From assembly GCA_002361355.1 (NCBI GenBank), contig DESQ01000016.1, positions 1 through 55,628 of the forward strand: DNA of 55,628 nt, read 5' to 3'. A program made the position numbers and the translations under genes. This stretch comes from Lachnospiraceae bacterium UBA3310. GTDB lineage: Bacteria; Bacillota; Clostridia; Lachnospirales; Lachnospiraceae. Shown one piece after another: positions 8,284-16,073 of this stretch; the first letter of the stretch is position 1; the number at the start of each line of letters is the position of its first letter. The notes below the pieces were generated by a model. It was not told the DNA's origin and ran no database searches. It was given only the letters and a program-made list of their open reading frames with translations.

Positions 8284-9102
8284 TTACAGAAAAGGAATCA
8301 TCTCCTTCACGGAAGAAAAGATCAGATGGGGGCTGACTTCGGAGCGCGCTGCATCCTCCATCGACGCCTCACCGCTCAAGACCAATACGCTCTTCAACCC
8401 ATGGTTCCTGCCCGCTGCAATATCCGTATACAAACGGTCTCCCACCATAGCGATACGGCTTCTTTCCGTGTTGACCCTTGTGGTCAAATATTCAATGATA
8501 TCCTCGTTCGGCTTACCGATCACCCTGTCGGGATAGCGGAATGCCGAAGCGTGGATAAAAGCGTGAATCGCGCCGACGTCCGGGATAAATCCGTCTTCCG
8601 TTGGGCAGTTATAGTCCGGGTGCGTGGCCAGGTAGGGCAAACCCGCACGCACGAAATCACAGACTTTGCACATTTTCTGGTAGTCGAGAGAGGTGTCAAA
8701 GGCCGTCACCACCACCTCCGGATCATTTTCCTCCAGTCTGATCCCCGCCTGCGCAAACTCCTCCCGAAGCAGCCCGTTTCCCAAAAGGAACACTCTCTTG
8801 TCCGGAAAGTGCCTTTGCAGATACCAGATGGTGGCCTGTCCGGAGGTAACAATTTTTTCCTCCCCAGCCACAAGCCCCATCCGCGCAAGCTTCTCCACAT
8901 AGACCGCCGCATTTTTGGAAGAGTTATTGGTCACAAAAACATAGTTTCTCCCGGAAGCCTCAATGCGCTCCAAAAATGCTTTCGCGCCGTCGATCCACTG
9001 TTCGCCGAGATAGATCGTCCCATCCATATCCAGCGCAAAACACGCCACCTGAGACAGCAGATTTTCTTTGTCCTCATTGATCGCCGGAAGTTGACCTTGC
9101 AT
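8284..9102 (-). CDS. HAD-IIA family hydrolase (NagD/AraL-like phosphatase)
   Basis: A soluble HAD phosphatase of about 272 residues. It shows the nucleophile motif ALDMDGTIYLG near the N terminus, the motif II region VFVTNNSS, a type IIA cap, and the Mg-binding motif MVGDRLYTDI near the end. It should dephosphorylate a small phosphorylated metabolite; the substrate cannot be read from sequence. I chose ATG at 9102 because GGAGAAAGTT precedes it. The in-frame ATG at 9114 has no ribosome site. Confidence 0.88.
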   Translation of the reverse strand: MQGQLPAINEDKENLLSQVACFALDMDGTIYLGEQWIDGAKAFLERIEASGRNYVFVTNNSSKNAAVYVEKLARMGLVAGEEKIVTSGQATIWYLQRHFPDKRVFLLGNGLLREEFAQAGIRLEENDPEVVVTAFDTSLDYQKMCKVCDFVRAGLPYLATHPDYNCPTEDGFIPDVGAIHAFIHASAFRYPDRVIGKPNEDIIEYLTTRVNTERSRIAMVGDRLYTDIAAGRNHGLKSVLVLSGEASMEDAARSEVSPHLIFSSVKEMIPFL

Positions 9103-9177
9103 AACTTTCTCCATTTCGATATACTTTTTTTCTATTATACCAAAAACTCTCAGGCGCCGTCACCTGTAAATATAGAA

Positions 9178-9690
9178 TTACGCAAGTTTTTTCTCATCTT
9201 CTGCGGTCTCCAATTCACTGCCCTTCCTGTAACCGTCCTCTATGATCTTCTCGACTGCCTGCAGAAAAATGTCCTTCGCCTGTTCCTCGCTCTTTACCTT
9301 CTCCTTACTGTACTTCTGCGCCTGACATTCATACATCGCTACCTCGCTCTTCATGCTTTCCGCCAGGTTTCTGTAATTCTGCCCTTTTTCAGAGAATTTA
9401 AAGTGCGCGATTATACCCGCCGTCACCGTCGCAATCAGCGTGATCACGGGAACTGCCAGATCGAGCGACGGATACTGCTCCTCATAGAAGCTGGCGGCCG
9501 CCGACGCAAATGTAGCAAAAGCCGGCATCACAATACTTGCCGTTCCCAGAAAGGCAGACCGTTTCCTGTATTTATTGGCTCTTGTGATATAAAAACGAAG
9601 GCTTGTCTCCACACGTTTTTTTAAAATCTCATCTGTCAACCCCTCCACCAGAAATTTATACTGGGAAAACTCTGATTTTCTTAAGAACAT
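9178..9690 (-). CDS. SLATT/DUF4231-like two-helix membrane protein
   Basis: A 170-residue protein with two hydrophobic helices (about residues 48-69 and 74-98) flanked by charged helical segments, the layout of the DUF4231/SLATT superfamily. SLATT proteins are predicted pore or membrane effectors in several bacterial conflict systems; that role is family knowledge, not shown here. GGAGGAAACGC precedes ATG. It starts 25 bases after a cell-wall hydrolase that lacks a signal peptide, so a holin-like or export role is a reasonable hypothesis. Confidence 0.65.
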   Translation of the reverse strand: MFLRKSEFSQYKFLVEGLTDEILKKRVETSLRFYITRANKYRKRSAFLGTASIVMPAFATFASAAASFYEEQYPSLDLAVPVITLIATVTAGIIAHFKFSEKGQNYRNLAESMKSEVAMYECQAQKYSKEKVKSEEQAKDIFLQAVEKIIEDGYRKGSELETAEDEKKLA

Positions 9691-9715
9691 GCGTTTCCTC
9701 CTTTCTTTATCCCTG

Positions 9716-10891
9716 CTAATTTCTCATCTCTTTCAGAATGCGGAGAATTTTACCGCCGTACCCCTCTCCGGCAGCCCATCCCTTTCCTTCCGGATTTTCC
9801 TTCTGCCCAAGCCATTCCACATAGGGCGCACAATCCTTCTGCACATAAGCGTACCGGGGATCCACACATCCGTTGACAAGAGACTCTTTGCTGGCATAAG
9901 CTTTCAAATGTTGGATATGGGCCCGCACGCCGTCCCGCATGGTTTTAAAGGAACAGCCTTTCATACCGTTTGCGGTAACGCCCAGGCCACAGAAATTATG
10001 CTGCTCCAACGTCACGGCGGATCCTTTAAAAGTCAGGTTACCCGTCTCCAGCATGGCCTGTGCAGCCGCAATATCGCCCCGCACGCCTTCATAGGTGCCC
10101 TCCTCTATATATAGCTGGGCAAGCTGTCCGGCATAGTCTGCGGCGGCAGGATTTTTGCTGATCATGTAAGCCGCTATCCTGTCTGCGCCCACCCGTGGTT
10201 TTCCCATAATAAGCGTCATATACCGGTCGTCATCCTCCGCCTCCTGCACGGGCTCCGGTTCTGGCTCCGGCCTCTGTTCTCCACCCATCATCTTTGTGAA
10301 AAAATTTACCACGGCTGACAGAAGACCCACAAGGATACCAACCCTGTCAAGTCCATCCTGAAGCTGGTCTTTCGTCTCGCTTATGGACTCCTTAAATTCA
10401 TCCCAGGTGTGCCCCATTGTATTATGTACATAGGGCGCCGGACACACTTTCCCTGTCACATCATAATGGCGCAGGACATTGGATGCCGGCACATGATATT
10501 TCTCCATCAGGTATCTGGTCAGTTCCGCCGCCGACTCCACCGTAGCGTCCTCAAAATACCAGTCTTTGTCCCCCGCATTCAAACTGCTTCGGTTCTGCTT
10601 CCTCGTACACAGCTCGATGCCTATGCTGTTGGCATTTCGGCATTCCGGATGTTTATAGGTCTTTGCGCCACAGTGCCAGGCAATGTTTTCTTCCTCCACG
10701 CTCTGCCAGATCTCTCCCTCATACCCTACGAAATAATGCGCCGACGCTTTTCTGTCTCCGCCTGCAAAAAACCGGCAGTTTTCCTCCGCCGTACCAAAGC
10801 AGCCCGTATAATGGATCACAATATAGCGAATGCGGGAAGCCTCTCCTTTCCTAAAATTGTATTGACTGATCATCCTGTTGATTTCTCTCAT
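9716..10891 (-). CDS. Two-domain peptidoglycan hydrolase: amidase_2 plus glucosaminidase
   Basis: A 391-residue protein. Residues about 15-155 are an N-acetylmuramoyl-L-alanine amidase type 2 domain with zinc-ligand regions VIHYTG, AWHCG and LRHYDVTGKVCPAP. After a short hydrophobic stretch (about 182-196) and a Pro/Glu-rich linker, residues about 240-390 form an endo-beta-N-acetylglucosaminidase domain with AQAMLETG around the expected catalytic Glu. There is no N-terminal signal peptide, as in phage endolysins. AAGGAGGTAAAAA precedes ATG. It sits between the RhiA-like gene and the SLATT-type gene, probably in one transcript. Confidence 0.88.
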   Translation of the reverse strand: MREINRMISQYNFRKGEASRIRYIVIHYTGCFGTAEENCRFFAGGDRKASAHYFVGYEGEIWQSVEEENIAWHCGAKTYKHPECRNANSIGIELCTRKQNRSSLNAGDKDWYFEDATVESAAELTRYLMEKYHVPASNVLRHYDVTGKVCPAPYVHNTMGHTWDEFKESISETKDQLQDGLDRVGILVGLLSAVVNFFTKMMGGEQRPEPEPEPVQEAEDDDRYMTLIMGKPRVGADRIAAYMISKNPAAADYAGQLAQLYIEEGTYEGVRGDIAAAQAMLETGNLTFKGSAVTLEQHNFCGLGVTANGMKGCSFKTMRDGVRAHIQHLKAYASKESLVNGCVDPRYAYVQKDCAPYVEWLGQKENPEGKGWAAGEGYGGKILRILKEMRN

Positions 10892-10970
10892 TTTTTACCT
10901 CCTTGCTAAAAGGAAAGATCGGCAGTCCAATCGGCCTGCCGATCCGTATCCCTTGTACCATATAAACTTG

Positions 10971-11582
10971 TCAGTCAGTCGCTTCCCATGTATTGCGGGC
11001 CGTAAGCTTGATGGATCTCTCGTACTGGTTGACCGGGAACTTGATCTCATATCTCTGCGTCATGCGGTTAAGGTCAATCACTTCGCCCTCTTCAAAATCA
11101 CCGAACGCAATCCAGTATTTGGGATGCAGTCCGAAGGTGTACTGAAGGTTGGGGTCTGCCGATCTCGCAAACACAGGGTTACCGGACATGCCGATACCGA
11201 TGGATGCCTTACCTGCCGGAATGGAACCGTCACACTTGATACCCAGCTTACCCTGCGTTGTCTTGTGGTCGGATTCCACGAAATGATACGCGCCGTCTTC
11301 CCGCTTGAAAGCGATGGAATTGTTTGTGACATCCGAAGGATCAGCCTTCCTGACCTCTGATGCGTGGAATACTACGCCGGGATCAAGAGCCCCCTCTTCA
11401 CACCATGCAAAGCTGTAATCAATCGTCCATCCGAAAGTCAGCTTGGTGCCGGGATGCGCCGTTTTGCTGAACCATACCAGAGAGCGGATATCCTCGTCCT
11501 GATCCTCGTAGGTCTGGTAGATACAGAAATCCCCACAGGATGTTCCCTGATGGTCTACGTTAAGTACATAAGGTGTTGCCAT
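10971..11582 (-). CDS. RhiA-like protein of unknown function
   Basis: A 203-residue soluble, beta-rich protein without a signal peptide or membrane segment. The segments TFGWTIDYSFAW, IGIGMSGNPVFA and PKYWIAFGDFEEGEV recall the RhiA family, first described as a rhizosphere-expressed protein of Rhizobium; I make this link from memory at moderate confidence. The molecular function is unknown. The start follows TGGAGGAAATGAATT. It is the first gene after the heptamer promoter at 11651-11705 and precedes the hydrolase gene by 79 bases, so it appears to be a main target of the neighbouring regulator. Confidence 0.6.
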   Translation of the reverse strand: MATPYVLNVDHQGTSCGDFCIYQTYEDQDEDIRSLVWFSKTAHPGTKLTFGWTIDYSFAWCEEGALDPGVVFHASEVRKADPSDVTNNSIAFKREDGAYHFVESDHKTTQGKLGIKCDGSIPAGKASIGIGMSGNPVFARSADPNLQYTFGLHPKYWIAFGDFEEGEVIDLNRMTQRYEIKFPVNQYERSIKLTARNTWEATD

Positions 11583-11650
11583 AATTCATTTCCTCCATTT
11601 TTTTATTTTTTCAAACATTTCCGCAGCTGCACTTCCTGTCTGATGAAGCC

Positions 11651-11705
11651 AGTGTAGCACGGCATATCGGAAAGTTTGTGTAAACAAATCGGAAAGTTAT
11701 CGGAA
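11651..11705 (-). promoter_or_regulatory. SARP-type promoter/operator, copy 2
   Basis: Three TTCCGAT heptamers on the minus strand (11699-11705, 11688-11694, 11666-11672) are spaced 11 and 22 bp apart. A -10 box TACACT (11651-11656) lies 9 bases beyond the last. The first heptamer overlaps the final codons of the BTAD gene. Spacing, phase and leader match copy 1 at 77-131. It drives the RhiA-like gene. The match to the SARP binding geometry is direct; binding by the adjacent BTAD protein is inference. Confidence 0.65.
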
Positions 11706-12272
11706 TCCCTTCAACTTCCTGTTATAGTAAAGGATTTTGTCATGTCTGCCCTGTTCTTCGTAATAATCCCGCAGTCTCCCAAGCACTTCATAATATGCTA
11801 TATCATACGAAGCCTCGTAATCCTCCACCCATTCATAACTGTTCTCAAACAAAAGCGGAGCCGTATAAAGCTGTTCCGCCCGTTCCCAGTCCTCCACAGC
11901 TTTGCTGTTAAGGCACATGAGAAACTCCTGCAAATCCAGCTCTATCAGCTCCGTATCCAGATAAATCTCTTCCCGATAAATAGCGAGCGGCAGCTCAACA
12001 CCCTCAAGCTTTTGCCATCGATTTACAAAGGTGCATACTTTATACAGGCTGTCTCTGGCTTTTCCGCGTTCCGCCTCCGCCCACATAAGCTCTTCCAGCA
12101 TTCTCTTTTTCACCGCTTTTCCACCGCTGCAGCACAGATAAGACAACATTTCCTCCGCCTTCCTGTTTTTCATCGGACAATACCGGCCGTCCTGATAAAT
12201 ACTGAATTTACCAAAACACTCTATCCGCGTGCTAATTTTTTTTATGCCCCGGCCTGCTGCCTGCCAGAACAA
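11697..12272 (-). CDS. SARP-like regulator: winged helix plus BTAD domain, likely 3' part of a frameshifted gene
   Basis: About 180 meaningful residues. An OmpR/SARP-like winged helix runs from IECFGKFSIYQDGR through KKRMLEELMW, followed by a bacterial transcriptional activator domain of helical repeats rich in Glu, Trp and Tyr. The nominal start is a TTG without a ribosome site, so independent initiation is doubtful. Upstream, overlapping, is the 55-codon AbrB-like frame (12232-12399). Removing one A from the A8 tract at 12236-12243 would join the two into one protein of roughly 235-240 residues. The gene may be phase-variable, made by transcript slippage, decayed, or affected by a sequencing error. 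Confidence 0.7.
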   Translation of the reverse strand: MFWQAAGRGIKKISTRIECFGKFSIYQDGRYCPMKNRKAEEMLSYLCCSGGKAVKKRMLEELMWAEAERGKARDSLYKVCTFVNRWQKLEGVELPLAIYREEIYLDTELIELDLQEFLMCLNSKAVEDWERAEQLYTAPLLFENSYEWVEDYEASYDIAYYEVLGRLRDYYEEQGRHDKILYYNRKLKGFR

Positions 12273-12399
12273 TCGGTGTAAACAGGATTCCGGTCTGTGT
12301 CAGACTGCAATTTAAAAAATCCTGTTCTCTGATGTCAAAAGCCGTCATCGCTTTTGCGGGGAGATACACCATCCCCTCTTTTTTCACTTGTACTTTCAT
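12232..12399 (-). CDS. AbrB/MazE-like short frame, probable N-terminal part of the split regulator
   Basis: A 55-residue frame beginning MKVQVKKEGMVYLPAKAMTA, which resembles the swapped-hairpin AbrB/MazE fold (VxxxGxVxLP then a helix). ATG follows GGGGGAATTAA and a good promoter lies at 12489-12517. The frame ends at TAG right after the A8 tract at 12236-12243. One base less would continue into the winged-helix/BTAD frame. I infer it is the N-terminal domain of that regulator; it could also act alone as a small DNA-binding protein. Confidence 0.6.
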   Translation of the reverse strand: MKVQVKKEGMVYLPAKAMTAFDIREQDFLNCSLTQTGILFTPIVLAGSRPGHKKN

Positions 12400-12480
12400 T
12401 TAATTCCCCCTTTACGTATTTTCCCGCTATCTATGCCTATTCCCGCGTGCAGGGAACAATTCGCATAAAAAAGATAGTGG

Positions 12481-12517
12481 TTTACATAATTATACTACAT
12501 ATGTCATATTATGTAAA
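12481..12517. promoter_or_regulatory. Promoter of the split regulator inside a large dyad
   Basis: On the minus strand a -35 TTTACA (12512-12517) and a -10 TATAAT (12489-12494) are 17 bp apart. The same stretch is bounded by a perfect 10-bp inverted repeat, TTTACATAAT (12481-12490) and ATTATGTAAA (12508-12517), with ACATATGT inside. A protein bound to the dyad would occlude the promoter, so autoregulation is likely. The DUF6062 promoter diverges from here. Confidence 0.65.
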
Positions 12518-12528
12518 GCAAAGGATTT

Positions 12529-12558
12529 TTGATTTGCTGTCTCGATCTGTGGTATAAT
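12529..12558 (+). promoter_or_regulatory. Promoter of the DUF6062 gene
   Basis: A -35 TTGATT (12529-12534) and a -10 TATAAT (12553-12558) with 18 bp between them, 41 bases before the start codon. Confidence 0.65.
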
Positions 12559-12599
12559 GTACACGAATGCAATGAGCAGTGTGAAAGGAGCCCGGATTT

Positions 12600-13361
12600 A
12601 TGAAAGAACAACTCTATACCATCCCCTTAAACGACGCCATGAACGCACACGATGAATGCCCTTTCTGTTTTATCGAGCGCAATGTGGAGCAGGATCTCCT
12701 TGATTTTGTACTGGGCTCCGGCTCCTCCTATATGGAAAGCGATGTGAGGGAGCAGACAGACAAGGCAGGTTTTTGCAGAATGCACTTCAAAAAAATGTTC
12801 GACTACGGCAATACGCTGGGCAACGCCTGGATTCTGAAAACCCATTACCAGCGGATGAATCAGGAGCTTCATGAGAAAATCAAAGCTTTTGCCCCCGGAA
12901 AGACCTCCCTGAAAGATAAGCTGAAAAAACAGACCGGCCGCACAAACGCTATCGGTATCTGGATTGCGGAAAAAGAAGCGTCCTGCTATATCTGCAGCCG
13001 CTATGCGGACACCTACGAACGCTATCTGGACACGTTTTTTGTCATGTATAAAAAAGATCCGGAATTTCGTCAAAAAGTGAAGGAGAGCAAGGGCTTCTGC
13101 CTCCACCACTTCGGCGATCTGTGCGAGGCCGCCGACAGCCGCTTAAACGATAAGGAAAAGGCAGGCTTCTACGATACCGTTTTCCCGCTGATGGAGCAAA
13201 ATATGGCAAGGCTCTCCGAAGATGTCTCATGGCTTGTGGAGAAATTCGACTACCGCAACAAAGACGCCGACTGGAAAAATTCAAGAGACGCGATCCAGCG
13301 CGGTATGCAGAAATTAAAGGGCGGCTATCCCGCCGATCCGCCGTATAAAATGAACAAATAA
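12600..13361 (+). CDS. DUF6062 family protein, cysteine-rich, function unknown
   Basis: A 253-residue soluble protein. It has two internally similar Cys/His units: CPFC (about residue 21) with FCRMHF (about 59), then CYIC (about 129) with FCLHHF (about 166). This fits paired metal-binding or redox sites. It resembles proteins annotated DUF6062 in Lachnospiraceae; that name is from memory and no function is established. ATG follows AAAGGAGCCCGGATTT. It has its own promoter and ends at a bidirectional terminator. Confidence 0.75.
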   Translation: MKEQLYTIPLNDAMNAHDECPFCFIERNVEQDLLDFVLGSGSSYMESDVREQTDKAGFCRMHFKKMFDYGNTLGNAWILKTHYQRMNQELHEKIKAFAPGKTSLKDKLKKQTGRTNAIGIWIAEKEASCYICSRYADTYERYLDTFFVMYKKDPEFRQKVKESKGFCLHHFGDLCEAADSRLNDKEKAGFYDTVFPLMEQNMARLSEDVSWLVEKFDYRNKDADWKNSRDAIQRGMQKLKGGYPADPPYKMNK

Positions 13362-13367
13362 AAAAAA

Positions 13368-13400
13368 ACAAATGCCTGCTGACGCAGGCACTTGTTTTTT
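13368..13400. terminator. Bidirectional terminator between convergent genes
   Basis: A 7-bp perfect stem TGCCTGC/GCAGGCA (13373-13379, 13384-13390) with a TGAC loop, extended by three more outer pairs. It is followed by T-rich DNA on the plus strand and an A-rich stretch before it, which gives a T tract on the minus strand. It serves the DUF6062 gene and the acidic membrane-protein gene. Confidence 0.85.
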
Positions 13401-13411
13401 ATATGCAGCTA

Positions 13412-13765
13412 TTATATCGCATCCATAGATCCGTCGCTGTCATCGTCGTCAAAGAATTCTTCCACCTTCTTCACGCTCCCGACAACCTTATCCGTCGCCT
13501 CGGCTTTCGCCGCCTGAATGCCTTCCTTGAAATCTTCCTTTAACTCCTCTTTTACGCTGTCCTCTTTTCTGCCAAGATCCAGATCCACATAGTTGCGATC
13601 CGTATCCGGCTCATCCAGATCGTCATCAAAATTATCAAAATCGTCATCGTCGTCAAAATCGTCATCCATGAGCGCATCTCTGCCTTTCAGGTAGTAGTAT
13701 GCCCCTCCTGCTACGGCGCCAAGAGCCGCTGTTACCATCAATAATCTTCCAAATTTTTTCGCCAT
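13412..13765 (-). CDS. Small acidic membrane-anchored protein
   Basis: A 117-residue protein of unknown function. It has an N-terminal helix (about residues 7-26, RLLMVTAALGAVAGGAYYYL), a strongly Asp-rich stretch (about 34-60) and a Lys/Glu/Ala-rich amphipathic C-terminal region ending in a second Asp run. The layout resembles YtxH-type envelope proteins, but I cannot assign a family. AAAGGAGAACACTG precedes ATG. It is transcribed divergently from the TetR gene. Confidence 0.7.
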   Translation of the reverse strand: MAKKFGRLLMVTAALGAVAGGAYYYLKGRDALMDDDFDDDDDFDNFDDDLDEPDTDRNYVDLDLGRKEDSVKEELKEDFKEGIQAAKAEATDKVVGSVKKVEEFFDDDDSDGSMDAI

Positions 13766-13912
13766 CAGTGTTCTCCTTTCACCGTATCAATCCCTATCAC
13801 TATTATATTAGTACTATTTTGCGAAAATGAAAAGAGAATATGTATAAAAAAAGAAAAAACTTTGTGAAATTTCCCTTTCCGACCACTACATCTTGTAGTT
13901 ATAAATTTTTTC

Positions 13913-13989
13913 TAAACTAGTTTACCACAGAACATTGAATCCCCGGCGACATTGTGCTATAGTTAAGGTCGACCAAAAAGGTCAACTTA
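13913..13989 (+). promoter_or_regulatory. TetR-gene promoter with flanking operators
   Basis: A -35 TTGAAT (13935-13940) and -10 TATAGT (13958-13963) are 17 bp apart. Directly after the -10 box is an imperfect inverted repeat, TAAGGTCGACC (13964-13974) against GGTCAACTTA (13980-13989). A perfect palindrome TAAACTAGTTTA (13913-13924) lies just before the -35 box. The downstream dyad is well placed for autorepression by the TetR protein. Confidence 0.65.
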
Positions 13990-14007
13990 TGTAGAATTGA
14001 GGAAGTT

Positions 14008-14610
14008 ATGAACGAAAAATTTTTTGATTTAAAAAAAGAAAAACAGGATCGCATGATCAATGCCGCCTTGAAAGTGTTCTCGACAGGCGGCTATAAACAT
14101 GCCAGCACGGACGATATTGTGAATGAAGCCGGGATCAGCAAGGGACTTTTATTCCATTATTTCGGGAGCAAACTCGGCCTTTACAGCTTCCTCTATGATT
14201 ACAGCGTCCGTTTTATGAAACTTGAAATCACCGGCAGCGTCTCCTCCACAGAGCAGGATTATTTCGAGATCCGCAGGCAGATGGAGTATGGCAAAATGCA
14301 GGTTCTCAAAAATTATCCCTATATGCAGCAGTTTCTGGATCGCTGCCGTTTTGAGGATGTGAGTGAAGCTCTTGTGTCCATCGAGCGCCAGAAAAATGTG
14401 TTGACCGATATTCAGGCAGTTCTCAAAAACCAGAGCAACCGCTCCCTGTTTAAGGAGGAGGTCGATTATGAAAAGTTGGATCAGATACTCACCTACACGG
14501 TGGACGGACTGATGGATGCCCGCTTCCAGGACGGTTCCTTCCAGCCGGAACTCCTCTACAATGAAACCTGTTCTTATTTTGATATGATGAAAAAACTTAC
14601 CTACCGTTAG
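14008..14610 (+). CDS. TetR/AcrR-family transcriptional regulator
   Basis: A 200-residue regulator with the TetR helix-turn-helix at the N terminus (STDDIVNEAGISKGLLFHYF, about residues 31-50) and a helical ligand-binding domain. GAGGAAGTT precedes ATG. The promoter carries dyads consistent with autoregulation. No transporter or enzyme is immediately adjacent on the same strand, so its other targets and ligand are unknown. It ends in a terminator shared with the convergent MocR-type gene. Confidence 0.88.
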   Translation: MNEKFFDLKKEKQDRMINAALKVFSTGGYKHASTDDIVNEAGISKGLLFHYFGSKLGLYSFLYDYSVRFMKLEITGSVSSTEQDYFEIRRQMEYGKMQVLKNYPYMQQFLDRCRFEDVSEALVSIERQKNVLTDIQAVLKNQSNRSLFKEEVDYEKLDQILTYTVDGLMDARFQDGSFQPELLYNETCSYFDMMKKLTYR

Positions 14611-14636
14611 AGAAGATTCCGCCTGTAAAAAAACAA

Positions 14637-14660
14637 AAGTCTGGTTTCAATGCCAGACTT
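14637..14660. terminator. Bidirectional terminator between TetR and MocR genes
   Basis: An 8-bp perfect stem AAGTCTGG/CCAGACTT with an 8-base loop. It is followed by seven T on the plus strand and a T-rich stretch on the minus strand. It overlaps the end of the MocR-type reading frame. Confidence 0.88.
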
Positions 14661-16056
14661 TTTTTAATAGGGAAATGCCTGTTTGAATCTCCTCTGGTGA
14701 CAATCCGCCATATCCCAGAATGATCGTTGCGGGTATGTTCTGTTCCTCCTCCATACAAAAATCACTCATGCCGTAAACTTTCACATCCGCCTCCGCTGCC
14801 GCTTTCTCCAAAGCCTCCTCGCTCCTGCCTTTCCTGTCGGTAAGCAGAACATGCAGTCCGGCATTCTCCCCGCTCACGGTAAAGTCTTTTTCAAGATCCT
14901 TTAATTCTCCCAGCAGAAGATCATGTTTCATACGGTATCGTTTTCGCATTTTGTTCAGATACCGCTCGAAATAGCCGTCGCTTATAAACTCATTTAAAAT
15001 GGTCTGGTCGATTCTGGAAACCGTGGAGGAAAAGAAACCGCACTCCCTGCGGTATCTCTCCAAAAGCGGATAGGGAAGCACCATATAGCTGACACGGATA
15101 GCCGGCGCGATTGCCTTGGAAAAAGTACCGATATAAATCACGCGACCCAGTCTGTCGGACGCCTGCAAAGACGGCAGCGGTTTTCCCTTATAGCGAAATT
15201 CGCTGTCGTAGTCGTCCTCGATCAGGTAGCGCTCCCTCTCCCCGTCCGCCCAGTGCAAAAGCTCCATCCGTCTTCCGATGGGCATGGAAACGCCTGTGGG
15301 GTACTGGCGGGATGGCATCACATAGGCAAGCTTCGCTTTGCTCTCCTCCAGTTTATCCACACGGATTCCTTTATCATCCATGGGAATGAGGGATATCGGG
15401 TATGCGAAAGAGCGGAAAATTTTATATGCCCTGCTATAGGTCGGATTTTCCATCGCCACATGAATGTGGCGGCCCAATATCTTTTCCAATAAAAGAAGCA
15501 GGAAGTCATTCCCTGCCCCGACGATGACCTGCTCCGGGTCGCAGCTAACTCCCCGCGATCCGTGCAGATACCGGCAGATCGTCCTTCGAAGCTCTATGTC
15601 CCCCTGCGGCTCTCCCAGCGCAAACATATGGCTTCTGGCGTCTACCATAATATTTTTTGTAATTTTCTTCCAAGTGGCATAGGGAAACTGGCTCATGTCG
15701 ATCGCATTGGGCGAAAAATCATAGCGCCATCCCGGCGCATTCTCCTGGCAAAACGGCTCCGTCTCCGCATAGGTTTCCGCCATGCCAGTATTATACAGCT
15801 CTCTCACATCGCCGACGAAATATCCTCTTTTCGGCTTTGCGATGAGATACCCCTCCGCAGCCAACTGCCCGTAAGCCATATCCACCGTCGTTCTGGAAAC
15901 TTGCAGATAATCCGAGAGAAACCTTGCGGAGGGCAGTCTCTCGTCCTGCAAAAGATTCCCCTTCCTGATTTCCTCCCGAATATACTCGTAAATCTGTTCG
16001 TATAATGTTTTACCGCTCTTTTGTTCCAGCTCAATGTGAATCGGTAACTCTCTCAT
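14647..16056 (-). CDS. MocR/PdxR-type regulator (GntR helix-turn-helix fused to aminotransferase fold)
   Basis: A 469-residue protein of usual MocR length. Residues about 10-75 are a GntR winged helix (LPSARFLSDYLQVSRTTVDM). Residues about 110-465 are a fold-type I aminotransferase domain with the PLP lysine region YIGTFSKAIAPAIRVSYMV. Such proteins usually sense PLP or an amino compound; PdxR controls PLP synthesis in other bacteria, but no pdx genes are in this window. The ribosome site is weak (CGGAAAATAG). It begins 17 bases after the DUF2225 gene and may be co-transcribed. Confidence 0.88.
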   Translation of the reverse strand: MRELPIHIELEQKSGKTLYEQIYEYIREEIRKGNLLQDERLPSARFLSDYLQVSRTTVDMAYGQLAAEGYLIAKPKRGYFVGDVRELYNTGMAETYAETEPFCQENAPGWRYDFSPNAIDMSQFPYATWKKITKNIMVDARSHMFALGEPQGDIELRRTICRYLHGSRGVSCDPEQVIVGAGNDFLLLLLEKILGRHIHVAMENPTYSRAYKIFRSFAYPISLIPMDDKGIRVDKLEESKAKLAYVMPSRQYPTGVSMPIGRRMELLHWADGERERYLIEDDYDSEFRYKGKPLPSLQASDRLGRVIYIGTFSKAIAPAIRVSYMVLPYPLLERYRRECGFFSSTVSRIDQTILNEFISDGYFERYLNKMRKRYRMKHDLLLGELKDLEKDFTVSGENAGLHVLLTDRKGRSEEALEKAAAEADVKVYGMSDFCMEEEQNIPATIILGYGGLSPEEIQTGISLLKKVWH

Positions 16057-16073
16057 CTATTTTCCGGCTGCCG

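Noticed and set aside
8200..9624. Long open frame on the plus strand (474 codons) opposite the HAD and SLATT-type genes
   Set aside because: It lies antisense to two well-supported genes, has a low-complexity His/Arg-rich product and no ribosome site or family motif.
12258..12272. Independent translation start of the BTAD gene at TTG 12272
   Set aside because: No Shine-Dalgarno sequence precedes it, and the upstream AbrB-like frame overlaps it. A frameshifted single gene is more likely.
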